DNA of 64,000 nt, taken from positions 29,235,047-29,299,046 of the forward strand of contig JACBWW010000004.1 of the NCBI GenBank assembly GCA_020086605.1. Reading direction: 5' to 3'. Of this stretch, positions 61,305 to 64,000 are shown one piece after another. The stretch's first letter is position 1. Each line of letters starts with the position of its first letter. A program made the translations under genes and the position numbers. The DNA comes from Lanius collurio. Taxonomy: Eukaryota > Chordata > Aves > Passeriformes > Laniidae. The notes beneath the pieces are model-generated. The model saw only the letters and a program-made list of their open reading frames with translations. It did not search any database and was not told the origin of the DNA.

Positions 61305-64000
61305 CTTTTGCACTTTTGATGGTGAGCCCACTCTGCATGGGCAGAGAGTTTTTCTGTATGGGGGATTCACCACTTGCTCTCCTTCACATTTGCAGCCAGA
61401 GTACCAAGTCCTCAAGATTTCAGGGCAGAGGTAGTTCTTTCCCCACCCACTTTCCATCTATCCCACCCAGGTAGACAGGATGAGCAGAAAGAATCCTTGC
61501 CTTGATAAGATTGATAAATGAGGTTGGAACAGAGCTCCTCTTTTCTGGAGTCCATATGGAGTCCAACCCAACTTCAAACTCATAGCTGACAAAATAAAAA
61601 AAAAATTGGCAAGTCCCTAAGTACTTTTAAGGATTCTAAAGGGGAAAGATATGGTCGATTGGCATTCTTTTTAGAGCCTGGAGTGATGTTATATTTGCTT
61701 CACAGAATTCAAAGGAGTGCACAATTAACATTAGAAATTTATTAGATAGATATTTGGAAGAGTCATTCAATTTTCTAGTGCCACATATATACCCATTGTT
61801 TACCACCACTGTAGCAGGCCTTATATTGATTTTTAGCATTATTTCCTATAATTTGCAAAACATAAGTAAGAATGAAAAGGCCAAAAAAGGAGAATAGCCT
61901 TGTTTTCAAAGAACTGGCTGATTACAGACCAACATCAGCTATGTCATTGTAGTGGTTCCACCCTTAAAAACAGATATGTGCTGCAGTACCATGAAAAAAC
62001 ACACTGAAGAGCAAATGAGCATTACTGCCTCTTTACTACATCTTGAACTTTACTGCATTCCTTTCTTTTCAGTTTCATTTTGTTTTGTTTTCATAATAAT
62101 ACTGGTGTATGGACAACAGCCTCTTCCCATGATGGAATAACATAGGTGCATGAAGGTATAGCTGGGTAACAAGACCAGATGGATGGACACTAGAGCTGAG
62201 AGTCTGGCAGTGGCGGGAACTAATCAGGACTACTAGCAACTCTGGGAAAACCAAAGTAGTACAGCCAGGACCAACACAATCTAATATACTTTACAGAGAA
62301 AAAGTCTGAACAGAATTTCTGCATGAAGTATAATGAATGAAGAGGCAGACTCCAGATGGATTTCATGGGAAAAGGCTTGAAATCCTGTAATATTTTTGAC
62401 AAAGCTTTCTGTTAAAGTATAAGTGAATATTCTGCAAAGAGCTTCCAGGATGAAAAGCCCAATAGGATACTTATTTTTTACTAACAGCGTTTCTGTTTCA
62501 TTCAGGCACAAATATATATATGCATATATATACATACATACATATATATATATTTATATAGCTTCCATAAAAAGCTGAGACTCCTTTTTGTTGACATGAT
62601 TCAGTAAATACACCCCAAAACATGCTGAACACCCCAAAGAAATGTGTCTCTTTCTTAACAAGTGTGAATACTTTGCACTCAGCAGCAACTGACAGTTATT
62701 CCATCGTGAGAAGAGGTTGTTGGCCATATACCAGTATTATTATGAAAACAAAAAAAGAAAGGAATGCAGTAAAGTGAAAGATGTAGTAAAAAGCTGTGTT
62801 GACAGTGGGATGACATTGTAAAATTGCTGTATGCTGTGATGTGAATCCTTTCGAGCCCAGTGATGTTCCATCCTCATAATCAATGAGTCAAACTTACTCC
62901 TCCCCACACTCCCCATGTTCTACCCATGTCTGGGAAGCTGAGGAAATGGTATTCTACCTCATTTTAGGATGACTGGACGGACTTTCTCTTCCTTGCTATT
63001 CCTGCCTGCGTAAGGTCATGAGTGTGTTCAGTTGTGGCTTTTCAGTCTTTACTCTGGACTGCCATGAACTTGCCTCTAGATGGAGATTTGCAGGTGTCAG
63101 CATAATAGAAAAGGTTCTTCTGCTACTGCAGGTTCTCAGCAATTAAGGCCTGGCAGCAATTGATAATTCTCTGATTAAAATGGTCCAAATGATTCAATGA
63201 GAAAAAGTTACAAAGGAAAAAAACCAGCTCTAAATTCTGCATTGTTACAACCTACAAAAATGAATCTTACAGCAAATTTCCTATGTTCTTCTTTACCCCT
63301 TTTATTAATTGTGACAACAAGTGAAATTTAAACCTCTTGCAGGGGTGTTTGTAGCATCTACTGACTTAAAAAAGAATCTTTAGTGGTAAATTAGTCCCTA
63401 AAAGCAATTACCTCATATTTGGAGGCAGCAGATTATTCTCTATTGAAAGTTGAGTAATCATTTCTACTTAACATGTGCAAGAGGGGATTTGTGCCCTGAT
63501 GGAAGCTGTGGGAGATAAATCCCATGATGGTTCTGAGTGCCAATAGTGTTCAAAAGAGGACAGTGATCTTCTGAAACTTGTTTGAGGACAAGACAAGTAG
63601 AAGCAGAGGCAAATAATCAAAGCAATCAAACAGTTCTCCCTGAACAGTTGTCAAGACCACCAATACACACGTCCTGTGCCATGAGTTTGTAGTGGTGCAC
63701 ATGATATGCAAGCACCATGGCAACAAGATATTAATCATCAACAGAGATGGGCACAGGTTGGGGTAAGTCTTCAGAGGTGCAAGTTGTAGGCTGTATCTCA
63801 TGTACACAACAAGCCCCAACGGTACCAGTTTCAGTGCTACCTCAGCAGCATTGCATAGTTGAATTCATTGTGCCTGAGCTTACATCATCCTCTGAAGGAT
63901 CCATGTGTTGGGCCTGGTATACAAATGCCTGGACATGAAGAACAATTTCTCTTCCAGTTCTGTATCCCTCTCTCTTTGTGGTTTTCAGTTACAGACTCTG
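61303..64000. other. Gene-poor region, part 3
   Basis: AT-rich sequence with no coding exon, island or mobile element that I recognise apart from the compound microsatellite at 62.5 kb. Confidence 0.5.
62508..62562. repeat. AT-rich compound microsatellite
   Basis: Alternating TA runs mixed with TACA units (ATATATATGCATATATATAC, then ACATACATACATATATATAT). Simple sequence. Confidence 0.9.

Overview
The window is vertebrate nuclear DNA, almost certainly from a bird. It carries a CR1 LINE fragment of the avian type, and it has multi-exon genes with GT-AG introns, a CpG-island promoter and long AT-rich introns. The gene order is SUSD6 (+), SRSF5 (+), then an SLC10A1-like remnant (-). From memory this matches the mammalian order and orientation SUSD6-SRSF5-SLC10A1, which makes this the orthologous locus. 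I cannot name the species.

Layout. 1-4297 holds the 3' half of SUSD6: intron, a transmembrane exon (1591-1729), a cytoplasmic-tail exon (2850-3271) and a short last exon (4272-4297). The sushi-domain exons lie upstream of the window. 4298 to about 10450 is read as a very long SUSD6 3' UTR carrying an antisense CR1 fragment (6776-7500); it ends at an ATTAAA hexamer followed by a strong GU-rich tract. 10.5-22.6 kb has no recognisable gene but holds an isolated CpG-rich patch at 11.76-12.14 kb. 22.6-27.4 kb is the complete SRSF5 gene: CpG-island promoter, non-coding exon 1, seven coding exons giving a 265-residue SR protein, and several poly(A) signals. 27.4-64 kb is largely non-genic. It contains one exon-sized SLC10A1 (NTCP) remnant with two frameshifts (30622-30804, minus), a small CpG patch at 33.17-33.40 kb, microsatellites and unexplained AT-rich stretches.

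The genes are neighbours rather than a functional unit. SUSD6 is a single-pass membrane adaptor whose tail carries LPxY and acidic di-leucine sorting motifs. SRSF5 is a nuclear splicing regulator. SLC10A1 would encode the liver bile-salt importer but looks broken here.

The most interesting signal is in SRSF5 intron 5. A 533-nt block (24775-25307) has a sharply different, CpG-rich composition, is flanked by plausible splice sites, is full of stop codons and is enriched in GGTC words. I read it as a large regulated poison exon, inserted inside the SWQDLKD signature of the second RRM. Read-through into intron 4 gives a second truncated product of exactly 107 residues. The other notable finding is the apparent loss of SLC10A1.
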